Assembly: GCF_001541345.2 (NCBI RefSeq)
Contig: NZ_LMVL02000006.1
Location: 186,001-250,000 of the forward strand
Origin: Gillisella vitis
Lineage (GTDB): Bacteria > Pseudomonadota > Alphaproteobacteria > Rhizobiales > Rhizobiaceae
Length of the DNA stretch: 64,000 nt
Reading direction: 5' to 3'
Positions 17,583 to 26,155 of this stretch are shown here, piece after piece. The notes under the pieces were generated by a model, which saw nothing but the letters and a program-made list of their open reading frames with translations, was not told the DNA's origin and searched no databases. Every line of letters starts with the position of its first letter. Positions within the stretch are counted from its first letter, which is position 1. A program made the translations under genes and the position numbers.

Positions 17583-18596
17583 ATGGCCAGCGAAACCAGC
17601 CAGTCTCCCATCCTCTCCTGCGAGCACATGTCCTGCAAAATTGCGGCGAAACCCGCGCCCTTGCAGGTGCTGCACGATATCAATTTCTCTGTCTCACGCC
17701 GCACAACACTGGGCATTGTTGGCGAATCCGGTGCTGGAAAATCCATGTTGATCAAATCAATCATGGGTATTGCGCCGACCCCTGTGCGGGTTGAAGGACG
17801 CATTGTTCTCGATGGGATTGATCTCTCCACCTTGAAGCCCAAAGCACGCAGCCAGATGATTGGCCGCAAGGTCGGCATCGTCTTTCAAAACCCGATGACC
17901 TCGCTCAATCCCTATGCCACCATCGGACGGCAGATTGAAGAAGCAGGCCGGTTTCATCTGGGCCTCAGCCGGGCGCAGGCGCAGGAACGGGCCATTGAGC
18001 TTTTGACGGTGGTCGGCATTGCCGATGCTGGGGATTGCTACGGATATTTTCCGCACCAATTCTCCGGTGGCATGAAACAGCGCATCATGATTGCTACGGC
18101 TTTGATGTGTCACCCCGATCTGCTGATTGCCGATGAGGCCACCACCGCCCTTGATGTGACCGTGCAGAAAGAAGTGCTCGATCTTTTGCAAATCCTTCAG
18201 GAAGAGCGTCAGATGTCGATGATTTTGGTCTCCCACAATCTCGGCGTCGTGGCCGGGCGCACCGATACCATTCTGGTGCTCTACGGCGGCCATATCGTGG
18301 AAACGGGTCCGACAGCCGAGGTGTTTCGCAACCCCCGCCATCCCTATACCGGGGCGCTGCTTTCGGCCATGCCAAGAATGGATCAGCCAGCCCATGCCCG
18401 GCTGCACACCATTCCCGGCCAGCCGCCGAGCCTTGCCAACCAGCCCAAAGGCTGTCCGTTTGCGCCCCGTTGTCCATCAGCGCAGGGGCCATGCCATGAA
18501 ATCATGCCGCCAATGACAAAGGGGGGTGATCATCATTTCGCCTGTCATTTTCCGCTGAACGACACCTCTGCATTGCGGGAGGTTTCTCATGGTTGA
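17583..18596 (+). CDS. Dpp-type ABC ATPase, DppD-like (2)
   Basis: ATPase subunit of about 337 residues. Walker A GESGAGKS, Q-loop FQNPMTSLNPYA, signature FSGGMKQRIMIATAL, Walker B LLIADEATTALDVT (Ala replaces the usual Pro of DEPTT) and H-loop VSHNLG. The C-terminal cysteine cluster CPFAPRCPSAQGPC is kept. ATG 17583 has a GGGAG site close upstream; the longer frame from 17517 runs into the permease gene and is rejected. The stop overlaps the next gene. Confidence 0.92.
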   Translation: MASETSQSPILSCEHMSCKIAAKPAPLQVLHDINFSVSRRTTLGIVGESGAGKSMLIKSIMGIAPTPVRVEGRIVLDGIDLSTLKPKARSQMIGRKVGIVFQNPMTSLNPYATIGRQIEEAGRFHLGLSRAQAQERAIELLTVVGIADAGDCYGYFPHQFSGGMKQRIMIATALMCHPDLLIADEATTALDVTVQKEVLDLLQILQEERQMSMILVSHNLGVVAGRTDTILVLYGGHIVETGPTAEVFRNPRHPYTGALLSAMPRMDQPAHARLHTIPGQPPSLANQPKGCPFAPRCPSAQGPCHEIMPPMTKGGDHHFACHFPLNDTSALREVSHG

Positions 18597-19566
18597 AACG
18601 CTGTTGACTGTCTCCGGCCTGTGCGTCGATTTTTCGCGTGGGGCTAAGATGATGAAGGCCGTTGATAACGTCTCCTTCTCCTTGGCTCCGGGGGAAACAC
18701 TCGGGTTAGTGGGCGAAAGCGGCAGTGGCAAAACCACCATTGGGCGCGCACTGCTCAGGCTTTTGCCGCAGGCCGACACCCAATGGACGGGTGCTGTAGA
18801 CTATCAAGGCACTGACCTTGCAAAGCTCTCCAACGGCGATATGCGGCGTATGCGCGGCAAGCTGCAAATGATCTTTCAAGACCCGCTCTCCTCCTTCAAC
18901 CCGCGCCGCCGGGTTGAAGATATTGTGGCCGAGGGCTTGGTAATCCAGGGCGTAGCAAAGCCTGAGCGCGACAGGCGCGTGCGTGCGGCGCTCAAGGATG
19001 TGGGTTTTGATCTGGATGCTGTTGCGGGCCGCACCCCGCATCAGTTTTCTGGCGGCCAGTGCCAGCGCATCGCCATTGCCCGGGCGCTGGCCGTGGAACC
19101 CGAACTGATTGTCTGCGACGAGCCGGTGGCATCTCTCGATGTGTCGGTGCAGGCGCAAGTGATCAACCTGTTGCAAGACATCCGCGAAACCCGCAAGCTT
19201 GCGCTGATCTTCATCTCCCATGATCTGGCCGTGGTGAAGAATGTCAGTGATCGCGTGGCCGTGCTCTATCGGGGCAAAATTGTCGAGATTGGTTCAAGCG
19301 AGGCGATTTATGCGCTCCCGGCCCATCCCTATACGCACACATTGCTGGAAGCCGTGCCGGTTGTTGACGCCAGCCGGAAAGTGACGCCAGAGCGCAAGCG
19401 CATCGAGGTGCCATCCAGAAACCAGCCGCTCAGTGGCTGCGCTTTTAGGACCCGCTGCCCGCGTGCCACAGAGATTTGCGCCAACAAGGAGCCGGTGCTG
19501 CGTTTGGCGCTTCGGGGCCAGATGGTTGCCTGTCACCACCCGCATGATGAACCGGTATCAGCATGA
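18589..19566 (+). CDS. Dpp-type ABC ATPase, DppF-like (2)
   Basis: Second ATPase of the second importer, 325 residues: Walker A GESGSGKTT, Q-loop FQDPLSSFNPRRR, signature FSGGQCQRIAIARALAVEP, Walker B IVCDEPVASLDVSVQ, H-loop ISHDLA, and C-terminal CAFRTRCPRATEIC. The gene overlaps the DppD-like gene by eight bases. It completes the second full importer of the island. Confidence 0.92.
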   Translation: MVETLLTVSGLCVDFSRGAKMMKAVDNVSFSLAPGETLGLVGESGSGKTTIGRALLRLLPQADTQWTGAVDYQGTDLAKLSNGDMRRMRGKLQMIFQDPLSSFNPRRRVEDIVAEGLVIQGVAKPERDRRVRAALKDVGFDLDAVAGRTPHQFSGGQCQRIAIARALAVEPELIVCDEPVASLDVSVQAQVINLLQDIRETRKLALIFISHDLAVVKNVSDRVAVLYRGKIVEIGSSEAIYALPAHPYTHTLLEAVPVVDASRKVTPERKRIEVPSRNQPLSGCAFRTRCPRATEICANKEPVLRLALRGQMVACHHPHDEPVSA

Positions 19567-19576
19567 GGTGGCGGTG

Positions 19577-20098
19577 ATGGAAACTGCTGATCACTTCGCA
19601 AACAATGCATGGACAGCAATGTGTGCTCTCTATCGCACACCGGAAGTCGCGCAGCTCTGTGTTCACTTGCAAGATGCTTACGGTATTGATGTGCCACTGT
19701 TGCTGCTGCTGTTCCACGCCGATCAGCAAAAAATCGGCCTGGATATCAACGATTTAAATGCATTCCTGACGGATGCGACTTCATGGCGTGAGGATGTTGT
19801 GAAGCCGCTGCGGACCATACGTCAGGGCATGAGGGGCCGCTATACGGAGCATGATGAGGTTCAGCTCCGTACGGCTGTCAAGGCATTGGAATTGCAGGCG
19901 GAACAGGTCCATGTCTCACGCCTCGCCCGCAGTTTTATGCCGCATGCAAAACCAACAGAGCGAACCCAGATGTGTGATGGCTATCTGCTTGACTGCTGCG
20001 TACCAGAGGGCGAGCGCATAGAGGCGCTTCGGGTTTTTCAGAGTGCTGTTGATGGCGCACATATTCAAGATAATGACGAAGAAAGAAGGCTGCTATGA
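19577..20098 (+). CDS. DUF2390 (TIGR02444-type) protein
   Basis: A 173-residue soluble protein. The segment NNAWTAMCALYRTPEVAQLC followed by LQDAYGIDVPLLLLLFHADQQ matches the family TIGR02444/DUF2390 (typical pattern: Trp, then ALY, then LQD-x-x-G-x-D-V-x-LLL). Function is not established for this family. ATG 19577 has GAGGTGG upstream; earlier ATGs at 19544-19547 overlap the ATPase gene. The stop overlaps the amidohydrolase ATG (ATGA), so it is translationally coupled inside a catabolic operon, which is an unusual setting for a protein usually found away from such operons. Confidence 0.7.
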   Translation: METADHFANNAWTAMCALYRTPEVAQLCVHLQDAYGIDVPLLLLLFHADQQKIGLDINDLNAFLTDATSWREDVVKPLRTIRQGMRGRYTEHDEVQLRTAVKALELQAEQVHVSRLARSFMPHAKPTERTQMCDGYLLDCCVPEGERIEALRVFQSAVDGAHIQDNDEERRLL

Positions 20099-21471
20099 GT
20101 GATTTCGACAGAGTGGTGCGCGGAACCCTTGTGACCGAGGATGGCATCACCGAAAACGGCTTTGTGGCCATCCGCGATGGCATCATCGCAGCCCTTGGAA
20201 GCGGTTCTGCTCCGGCAGCCAGAGAGGTTGATGATTTCGGCTCGGCGCTGATTCTGCCCGGCATCATTGATGGACAGGTTCATTCCCGCTCGCAAAAAGA
20301 TCAGGAGGATTTTATCTGGTCCACCCGGTCCGCTGCGGCAGGTGGCGTCACAACAATCGTCGATATGCCCTATGATACAGGCGGAAAATTGATCTGCACG
20401 GCGGAGCTTTTGACGGAAAAGGCCGAAAGTGCTGCCGAGCAGGCCCGCGTGGATTTTGCGCTCTACGGCACCATTCGCCCGTCGGATGGTCCAAAGCACA
20501 TTGCAGAAATGGCAGATGCCGGGGCAGCGGGCTTTAAATTTTCAACTTTTGAGACCGATCCAAATCGTTTTCCGCGTATTCCAACGCCACTGCTCTATGC
20601 CGCCTTTGCCGAAGTGGCCAAGACCGGGTTGATTGCCGGTGTGCACAACGAAAATGACGAATGCGTCAAGGTCTGGAGCGAGGCGGTGAAGGCCACCGGC
20701 CGCACGGACTATCTGACCCACGGCGAAAGCCGCCCACCGATTGCCGAAACACTGGCCATCGCAGAGGTCTATGAAATAGCAGCCGCCACCGGATGCCCGG
20801 CCCATATTGTGCATTGCTCGGTTGGGCGCGGTTATGAGCTTGCGCAAGCCTACCGCGCCCAAGGTGTGGACGCGACCATTGAGGCCTGCATCCATTATCT
20901 CGTGTGCAGCGAAGAGGAAGACGTCTCCCGCCTGCTAGGCCGCGCAAAATGCAACCCGCCTATTCGATCCGCCAAGGAGCGCGAGAAACTCTGGCAGCAT
21001 TTGGCTGCGGGGCACATCACCATTGTCTCCACCGACCATGTGTCATGGAGCCTTGCGGCAAAATCCTCACAGGTAATGTTGGAAAATTCTTCCGGCATGC
21101 CGGGTCTTGAGGTGCTCGCCAGCCTGTTGCTGGACGGGCTGACGGACCGTGACCTGCCACTCACCCATGCAGCAAAGCTGCTTTGCGGCAATCCCGCCCG
21201 GCTGTTTCGCCTGACCGCCCAAAAAGGTGCCCTGTCCATCGGTCTGGATGCCGATATTGCCGTCTTTGCGGAACGTCCCCGGATTTATGATGCGGCAGCC
21301 AGCGGCCATAATGTCGTGGGTTGGAGCCCCTATGAGGGCAAGCGCATCCGCCACGCGGCCATTGCAACCTTCCTGCGCGGCCAGATGATTTATGATGGCA
21401 AGGATGTTCTGGCAGCACCCGGACTGGGTCGCTTTATCAAGCCCACCCGCGCCGTCTCGAAGGTGGCTTGA
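20095..21471 (+). CDS. hydantoinase/allantoinase-type cyclic amidohydrolase
   Basis: A 458-residue metal-dependent amidohydrolase of the dihydroorotase/allantoinase/hydantoinase group, which opens cyclic ureides. Seen: GIIDGQVHSR, where the usual HxH is QxH (Q61, H63), a variant also known in some dihydroorotases; the probable carboxylated Lys in GFKFSTF (K148); His ligands in VHNEND (H184) and HIVHCS (H237/H240); and the catalytic Asp in VSTDHVSW (D314). HYLVCSEEED and KCNPPIRSAKE are typical of allantoinases. It is followed 4 bp later by an N-carbamoyl hydrolase, so the pair likely converts a hydantoin or allantoin-like ring to a ureido acid and then to an amino acid. Precise substrate unresolved. 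Confidence 0.82.
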   Translation: MSDFDRVVRGTLVTEDGITENGFVAIRDGIIAALGSGSAPAAREVDDFGSALILPGIIDGQVHSRSQKDQEDFIWSTRSAAAGGVTTIVDMPYDTGGKLICTAELLTEKAESAAEQARVDFALYGTIRPSDGPKHIAEMADAGAAGFKFSTFETDPNRFPRIPTPLLYAAFAEVAKTGLIAGVHNENDECVKVWSEAVKATGRTDYLTHGESRPPIAETLAIAEVYEIAAATGCPAHIVHCSVGRGYELAQAYRAQGVDATIEACIHYLVCSEEEDVSRLLGRAKCNPPIRSAKEREKLWQHLAAGHITIVSTDHVSWSLAAKSSQVMLENSSGMPGLEVLASLLLDGLTDRDLPLTHAAKLLCGNPARLFRLTAQKGALSIGLDADIAVFAERPRIYDAAASGHNVVGWSPYEGKRIRHAAIATFLRGQMIYDGKDVLAAPGLGRFIKPTRAVSKVA

Positions 21472-21475
21472 TCCG

Positions 21476-22735
21476 ATGGCCAATATGCAATCCATCCCCA
21501 GCGTTGACCGGACAATCCTGCAAGCCGATTTCGACGCGCTTGCAGCCGTGACAGAGCCGGGCCGCCCCTGGACACGCCGCTCTTTCACGCCTCTGTTTCT
21601 GGAAGGTCGCACTTATCTCAAGACCCGCTTTGAGGAGGAAGGTCTGAGCGTTCGTCTGGATGCCGCTGGCAATCTGATTGGACGCTGGGAGGGCGCTCAA
21701 CTTGATGCGCCCGTGCTGATGACTGGCTCGCACAGCGACACGGTTCCCAGTGGCGGCCGGTTCGATGGTGTGGCCGGTGTTCTATCCGGGCTTGCCGCCA
21801 TTCGGGCGCTGCGGCTTGCCGGATACAGGCCGCAGCACCCCATTGAACTGGTTGATTTTCTTGCTGAAGAACCAAGTGATTGGGGCCTGTCCTGCATCGG
21901 CAGCCGCGGCATGGCGGGTGCGCTCACGGACCATCATCTTGCTTTGCTTGGGCCAAATAACGAATCCTTGCGCGAGGCGATAGACCGGATTGGCGGCAAT
22001 GTCCCGCAGCTTTCCAGCGCCCGCCGCGATGACATTGCCAGCTATCTGGAAATCCACATTGAGCAAGGGCCGGTGCTGGAGGCAAAGAATATCCCGATTG
22101 GCGTTGTGACTGCCATTGCCGGTATTGGTCGCGTCAAAGTTCGCTTTGAGGGCATCGCTGGCCATGCAGGCACCTCGCCGATGGATATGCGGGCTGATGC
22201 GGCACTGGCCATGGCACGGTTTGCGCTTGCGGTTCGCGATGCCGCTTGTGCTGCGCAGGGCAAAGGGCATTTTACCGCCACCATCGGCGTGCTCACCATT
22301 GAGCCAGGCGGGGCCAATGTCGTGCCGGGCGCTTCCGAGGCCATCGTTGATATTCGTGCCGAGGATGATGGCATGATGGATAGGTTCATTGAGGCGCTGG
22401 AGGGGCTAGCCAGCAAAGCGGCGACCGATGAAAAATGCCATGTTGCGCTGTTTGAGCGCTTGAGCAAGACGCGGGCCGTTGCCTGCGATCCCTCGCTTAG
22501 ATTGGTTTTGGAAAGCGCCGCCAGCGATCTCAACCTTCCAACCCTGTCTCTTGCCTCCGGCGCAGGTCATGATGCGGCATTCATGGCCCAGATCACCAAA
22601 TCCGCAATGATCTTTGTGCCTTCACGCGATGGCAAAAGCCACACTCCAGATGAGTGGACGGATAACGAAGCCATCGCCCTTTCCGCCGATGTGCTCGTCC
22701 GTACCCTTGTCCGTCTGGATAGCAACACGCCTTAA
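21476..22735 (+). CDS. M20-family N-carbamoyl-amino-acid/allantoate amidohydrolase
   Basis: A 419-residue Zn-dependent amidohydrolase of the hydantoinase/carbamoylase branch of M20, removing the carbamoyl group from N-carbamoyl-L-amino acids, allantoate or ureidopropionate. Metal ligands: H86 in TGSHSDTV, D97 in GGRFDGVAG, E131/E132 in LAEEPSDWG; the branch-specific HIEQGPVLE is also present. ATG 21476 lies 4 bp after the previous stop; an earlier frame from 21392 overlaps that gene and is rejected. It acts logically right after the cyclic amidohydrolase. Confidence 0.85.
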   Translation: MANMQSIPSVDRTILQADFDALAAVTEPGRPWTRRSFTPLFLEGRTYLKTRFEEEGLSVRLDAAGNLIGRWEGAQLDAPVLMTGSHSDTVPSGGRFDGVAGVLSGLAAIRALRLAGYRPQHPIELVDFLAEEPSDWGLSCIGSRGMAGALTDHHLALLGPNNESLREAIDRIGGNVPQLSSARRDDIASYLEIHIEQGPVLEAKNIPIGVVTAIAGIGRVKVRFEGIAGHAGTSPMDMRADAALAMARFALAVRDAACAAQGKGHFTATIGVLTIEPGGANVVPGASEAIVDIRAEDDGMMDRFIEALEGLASKAATDEKCHVALFERLSKTRAVACDPSLRLVLESAASDLNLPTLSLASGAGHDAAFMAQITKSAMIFVPSRDGKSHTPDEWTDNEAIALSADVLVRTLVRLDSNTP

Positions 22736-22789
22736 CCTCTGACGCTGCGGTGCCAGATCAATGCCTATTTTCACATGAAGGACTGACCT

Positions 22790-24403
22790 ATGACCACAAT
22801 CATACTGGATGGCGACAGCCTCACTATCAAGCAAACGGTGCAGATTGCCCGCGAAAACGCACAGGTCGAGATTGCAGCGGCGGCACGGGCCGAAATCATC
22901 AAAAAACGGGCTTATATCGAAGAAAACTGGCTGACGGAAAATGCGCCGCCAACCTACGGCTTCAACACCGGCGTCGGCAAGCTCAAGGATTACAAGATCA
23001 ATCAGGCCGATAATGAACAGTTTCAGCTCAATATCGTGCTGTCTCACTGCTCTGGTATTGGCGAACCGGCATCTGAGGAAATCGTTCGTGCCATGATGGC
23101 CGTGCGCATCAATGCCTTCTGCGTTGGTGTTTCGGGTCTGCGCATTGAAGTGGTCGATCGCCTCGTACAGATGCTCAATAGCGGCGTGCATCCGGTGGTG
23201 CCAATCCAAGGCTCTGTTGGTGCCTCCGGCGACTTGGCACCGCTTGCCCATATGGTGTCCGTGCTGATCGGTTATGAAGATGCCGAAGCCATCTATAAGG
23301 GTGAACGCATGTCTGCTCCCAAGGCGCTTGAGTTGGCGGGCATCAGTCCGGTTTCCTTTGAGCTGAAGGCCAAGGATTGCCTTGCGCTCATCAATGGCAA
23401 CAGCCTCTGCGCGGGCATGGGCGCTTTGACGCTGCACGACGCAGAAGAACTGATGAAGACGGCTGATGCCATCGGCGCACTCAGCCTTGAAGCCGTCCGT
23501 GGTGAGCAGGCGGCGTTTGATGCCCGTATTCACGAAGTTCGTAAGCAGCCGGGCCAAATACTGACGGCTGAAAACATCCGCCGCATGGTTGAGGGTTCTC
23601 GCCGGGCCTCAGAATCAGCCCGTGCCGTTCATCTTGAAGATGATATCCTGCACCCGACCTATCACCCGCGCGTGCAGGACCAATATTCCTTCCGCTGCTT
23701 GCCGCAAGTGCACGGCAGTTGCCGTGACCAGCTTGAACATGCCAAAACAGTGCTGACGCGTGAGTTGAATGCCGCCACCGACAATCCACTGGTGTTCTGG
23801 AATGAAAACGGTGCCTTGGAATTCCTCTCTGGCGGCAATTTCCATTGCGAGCCGATTGCCTTTGCCATGGATCTTCTCGCCATCGCCCTGATTGAAATCG
23901 GCAATATTTCCGAGCGTCGCCTGTTTGCCCTGTGCGACACCACGCTGAATTATGGTCTGCCGCCAAACCTGGCTGGAAAGCCCATCGGGCTTAACTATGG
24001 ATACGGAATTATCTCCACAGCCGCCGCCGCTGTCGCTTCAGAAAACAAGACCTTAGCCTTCCCATCTGTCGCCGATACCATTCCCACCAAAAGCAGTCAG
24101 GAAGACCATGTCTCCATGGCCGCATGGTCGTGCCGCAAGGCACAGCAGGTGTTAGATAATCTGCCCAAAATTATCGGCGTTGAATGCCTGCTGGCCACCA
24201 AGGCGATTTTCCTGACCCGCCATGCACTGGGCAGCTTCAAACTGGGACGCGGTACGCAACCGCTTTATGATGCGCTGGCCGCCGTCATCCCGCTACAGGA
24301 CGGAGATGGCTATATGCAAAAGCAGATCAAACCAGCCTTTGCCATGGTCACCGAGCGCAAGGTTTTGAATGTGGTCGAAACCGCCATTGGCCCTCTTCGC
24401 TGA
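22790..24403 (+). CDS. aromatic amino acid ammonia-lyase, histidine type
   Basis: A 537-residue ammonia-lyase with the self-forming MIO cofactor from Ala-Ser-Gly at 145-147 (GSVGASGDLAPLAH). Other family marks: YGFNTGVGKL (catalytic Tyr region, Y56) and PTKSSQEDHVSMA near the C-terminus. The selectivity pair is Ser-His (85-86, in IVLSHCSG), which is characteristic of histidine ammonia-lyases; tyrosine and phenylalanine lyases carry His-Leu or Phe-Leu. It therefore probably makes urocanate from histidine or a related imidazole amino acid. No hutU, hutI or hutG is nearby; instead a cyclic amidohydrolase and a carbamoylase precede it. Last gene of the plus-strand operon. Confidence 0.85.
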   Translation: MTTIILDGDSLTIKQTVQIARENAQVEIAAAARAEIIKKRAYIEENWLTENAPPTYGFNTGVGKLKDYKINQADNEQFQLNIVLSHCSGIGEPASEEIVRAMMAVRINAFCVGVSGLRIEVVDRLVQMLNSGVHPVVPIQGSVGASGDLAPLAHMVSVLIGYEDAEAIYKGERMSAPKALELAGISPVSFELKAKDCLALINGNSLCAGMGALTLHDAEELMKTADAIGALSLEAVRGEQAAFDARIHEVRKQPGQILTAENIRRMVEGSRRASESARAVHLEDDILHPTYHPRVQDQYSFRCLPQVHGSCRDQLEHAKTVLTRELNAATDNPLVFWNENGALEFLSGGNFHCEPIAFAMDLLAIALIEIGNISERRLFALCDTTLNYGLPPNLAGKPIGLNYGYGIISTAAAAVASENKTLAFPSVADTIPTKSSQEDHVSMAAWSCRKAQQVLDNLPKIIGVECLLATKAIFLTRHALGSFKLGRGTQPLYDALAAVIPLQDGDGYMQKQIKPAFAMVTERKVLNVVETAIGPLR

Positions 24404-24489
24404 AAGTCAAAAGCCAGGGATGGAGCTCCATGGGGTTGGAACAACAGCTGTCTGAAATCATGCGAGGCCCTTATCAACCAAAGAGAGTT

Positions 24490-24517
24490 ACGGCGGATTT
24501 GATAGCAATTCCGCCGT
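24490..24517. repeat. 8-bp inverted repeat, possible hairpin
   Basis: ACGGCGGA (24490-24497) and TCCGCCGT (24510-24517) form a perfect stem around a 12-base AT-rich loop, about 90 bases after the ammonia-lyase stop. There is no T-run, so it is not a classical terminator. Role unknown. Confidence 0.4.
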
Positions 24518-24602
24518 ATAGCACTCCTGCGCATCTGATAGCCGACAGGTTAACTTTACGGTGAATGAGAAATATATCCCCAATCAAGATGAGGGTTATT
24601 GC

Positions 24603-25026
24603 TTATGGAATTGGATCGAACTTCAATTCGCTCAGTTTCACAACCTTGTCGGTGCGGGTCATTTTATATTCGGTATCCGGGCCAAGCCATTTGTTCCAGA
24701 TCTTGTTGATTTCGCCATCGGCATCAAGGGCGCGCAGCGTATCATTGATCTTGGCGGTCAGGGCTGGCTCGTCCTTTTTCATGCCAACGCCGATGGGCTG
24801 ATAAAGCATCGGATCATCGATCATCCGCATCTTCTTGCCCTTGGTCTGGGATTCGTTGACGAATTTGGTGGTGGTCATGGTGTTGGCAACCATGCCTTCA
24901 GCCTTGCCCTGCTGAACGGCGAGATAGGCCGATGCCGTATCCTGGAAGGTCAGCGGGTCCGACTTGTTGAACTTGATCGACATCTCTGATGTGGAGCCTT
25001 TGGTGGAGGCCAAACGCTTGCCGGTG
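24603..25026 (-). pseudogene. family 3 ABC solute-binding protein, 5' truncated
   Basis: About the last 140 residues of a polar amino-acid binding protein (SBP_bac_3). The homologous part starts at TGKRLASTKGSTSEMSIKF, the hinge strand that normally lies near the middle of the protein, and runs to an intact C-terminus (INKIWNKWLG). An in-frame stop and the IS end lie immediately upstream, so the signal peptide and lobe 1 are gone. The flank on the other side of the IS (metI) is not the missing half and lies on the other strand, so more than a simple insertion took place. Confidence 0.8.
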
Positions 25027-26155
25027 GGCGTTGGTGCGCGGCTCAGCTATCAGCGGAGCTCGTTCTTTGATGGGTCCGCTTATTTGGCTGCTCCTGCCGA
25101 GGCTCGGCAACGAACGGATTTCGGGCGTCCGCAGGCGAGCATTCGGTTAAGAAGTGCAACGCCGATCGCAGCTTCGGTCTGTTGAGCGAGGAATGACCGA
25201 GCGCGCATACGCTGTCCAATGACGCCTTTATATCGACCCATCGCGGTTTCAACCAATGCTCGTTTGCCATAACCGGTAGATGCTTGCCATTTAAGCTGGC
25301 CGTCTATCTGCACGGATGCGATGTGGTCGTGTCTCTGGCAGGACGCCTGGGCGTTGGGCTTTTCAACCGCATTCGAGCGCGGTGGAATGACTACCCTTGC
25401 GCCTGGGCTGTGACGCAGGACAACGTCATAGCTGGGAGCGCCATCATAGGCTCCATCCGCAGTGAACTGATCAATCTCATTGTTGATCTGATCTAGCAAA
25501 GGTTCCAGCTGCGAGGCATCGCCAGTTTCTTGATCTGTCAGGCTATGGGCAATGATCTCGCCACTGTCGGCATCAACCGCCAGGTGCAGTTTTCGCCAGC
25601 TGCGGCGGGACTTTACGCCATGCTTCTCCTCGAGCCATTGGCCGGCGCCATAGACCTTGAGCCCAGTACTGTCGACCAGAACATGAATGGGGCCGTCCGC
25701 CACATGCGGCCGGTCGTTGCCTCTGGCCGATGGCTTCCAGGTTCTGGCCCGTCGGCTCAGCGTGGTGTGATCGGGCACAGGCAAATCCAATCCCATCATG
25801 TCCAGCACCGAACTCAGCAGGCCTTCGCTCTGGCGCAAACGCAGCCCAAACACCATGCCCAGCATCAGCGTCGTTTCGATCGCCAGATCCGAATAGAGAG
25901 GCTGGCCACCACGCGTCCTGCGACGTGGCGCTGCCCAGCCCGCCAGAGCATCCGGGGTTATCCAAAGAGTCAAACTGCCACGGCGGCGAAGGCCCGCCTC
26001 ATACTCCGCCCAGTTCGTCACCTTGAACTTCATTTTACCGATGTGATGGCGGCGGGAGGCGTTATGTTTGTGCGGCATCCGGGATCAATCAACCTATTTT
26101 CGATCTCGGCCGCATAGATGCAAAACGTTGAAATTTGGATCCTTGCACCAACTCC
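25027..26155. mobile_element. IS5-family (IS903-like) insertion sequence
   Basis: About 1.13 kb bounded by imperfect terminal repeats: GGCGTTGGTGCGCGGCTC at 25027-25044, and the complement of positions 26137-26155, reading GGAGTTGGTGCAAGGATCC (14 of 19 match). The boundaries agree with the points where homology of the flanking host genes begins. It contains one intact transposase. The nine bases on each side differ (ttgccggtg versus ccatggtgg), so no target duplication remains, which suggests deletion or recombination after insertion. The exact ends are moderately certain. Confidence 0.65.
25080..26078 (-). CDS. IS5-family transposase, intact
   Basis: A 332-residue DDE transposase that cuts and moves its own element. 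The start MPHKHNASRRHHIGKMKFK is conserved in rhizobial members. Catalytic blocks: VLVDSTGLKVYGAGQWLEE (first Asp), FTADGAYDGAPS (second Asp) and VETAMGRYKGVIG (Glu). Full length with no frameshift, so possibly active. A different relative survives only as a fragment at 430-893. Confidence 0.93.
   Translation of the reverse strand: MPHKHNASRRHHIGKMKFKVTNWAEYEAGLRRRGSLTLWITPDALAGWAAPRRRTRGGQPLYSDLAIETTLMLGMVFGLRLRQSEGLLSSVLDMMGLDLPVPDHTTLSRRARTWKPSARGNDRPHVADGPIHVLVDSTGLKVYGAGQWLEEKHGVKSRRSWRKLHLAVDADSGEIIAHSLTDQETGDASQLEPLLDQINNEIDQFTADGAYDGAPSYDVVLRHSPGARVVIPPRSNAVEKPNAQASCQRHDHIASVQIDGQLKWQASTGYGKRALVETAMGRYKGVIGQRMRARSFLAQQTEAAIGVALLNRMLACGRPKSVRCRASAGAAK

Noticed and set aside
22790..24403. 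Phenylalanine or tyrosine ammonia-lyase feeding cinnamate to UbiD
   Set aside because: The selectivity pair is Ser-His (85-86), typical for histidine lyases, not Phe-Leu or His-Leu; the cinnamate idea is therefore not favoured.
24561..24989. 142-codon plus-strand frame
   Set aside because: It is antisense to the family 3 binding-protein fragment, which has strong motifs on the minus strand.
25530..26117. 195-codon plus-strand frame across the transposase gene
   Set aside because: Antisense to an intact transposase and lacking any domain.
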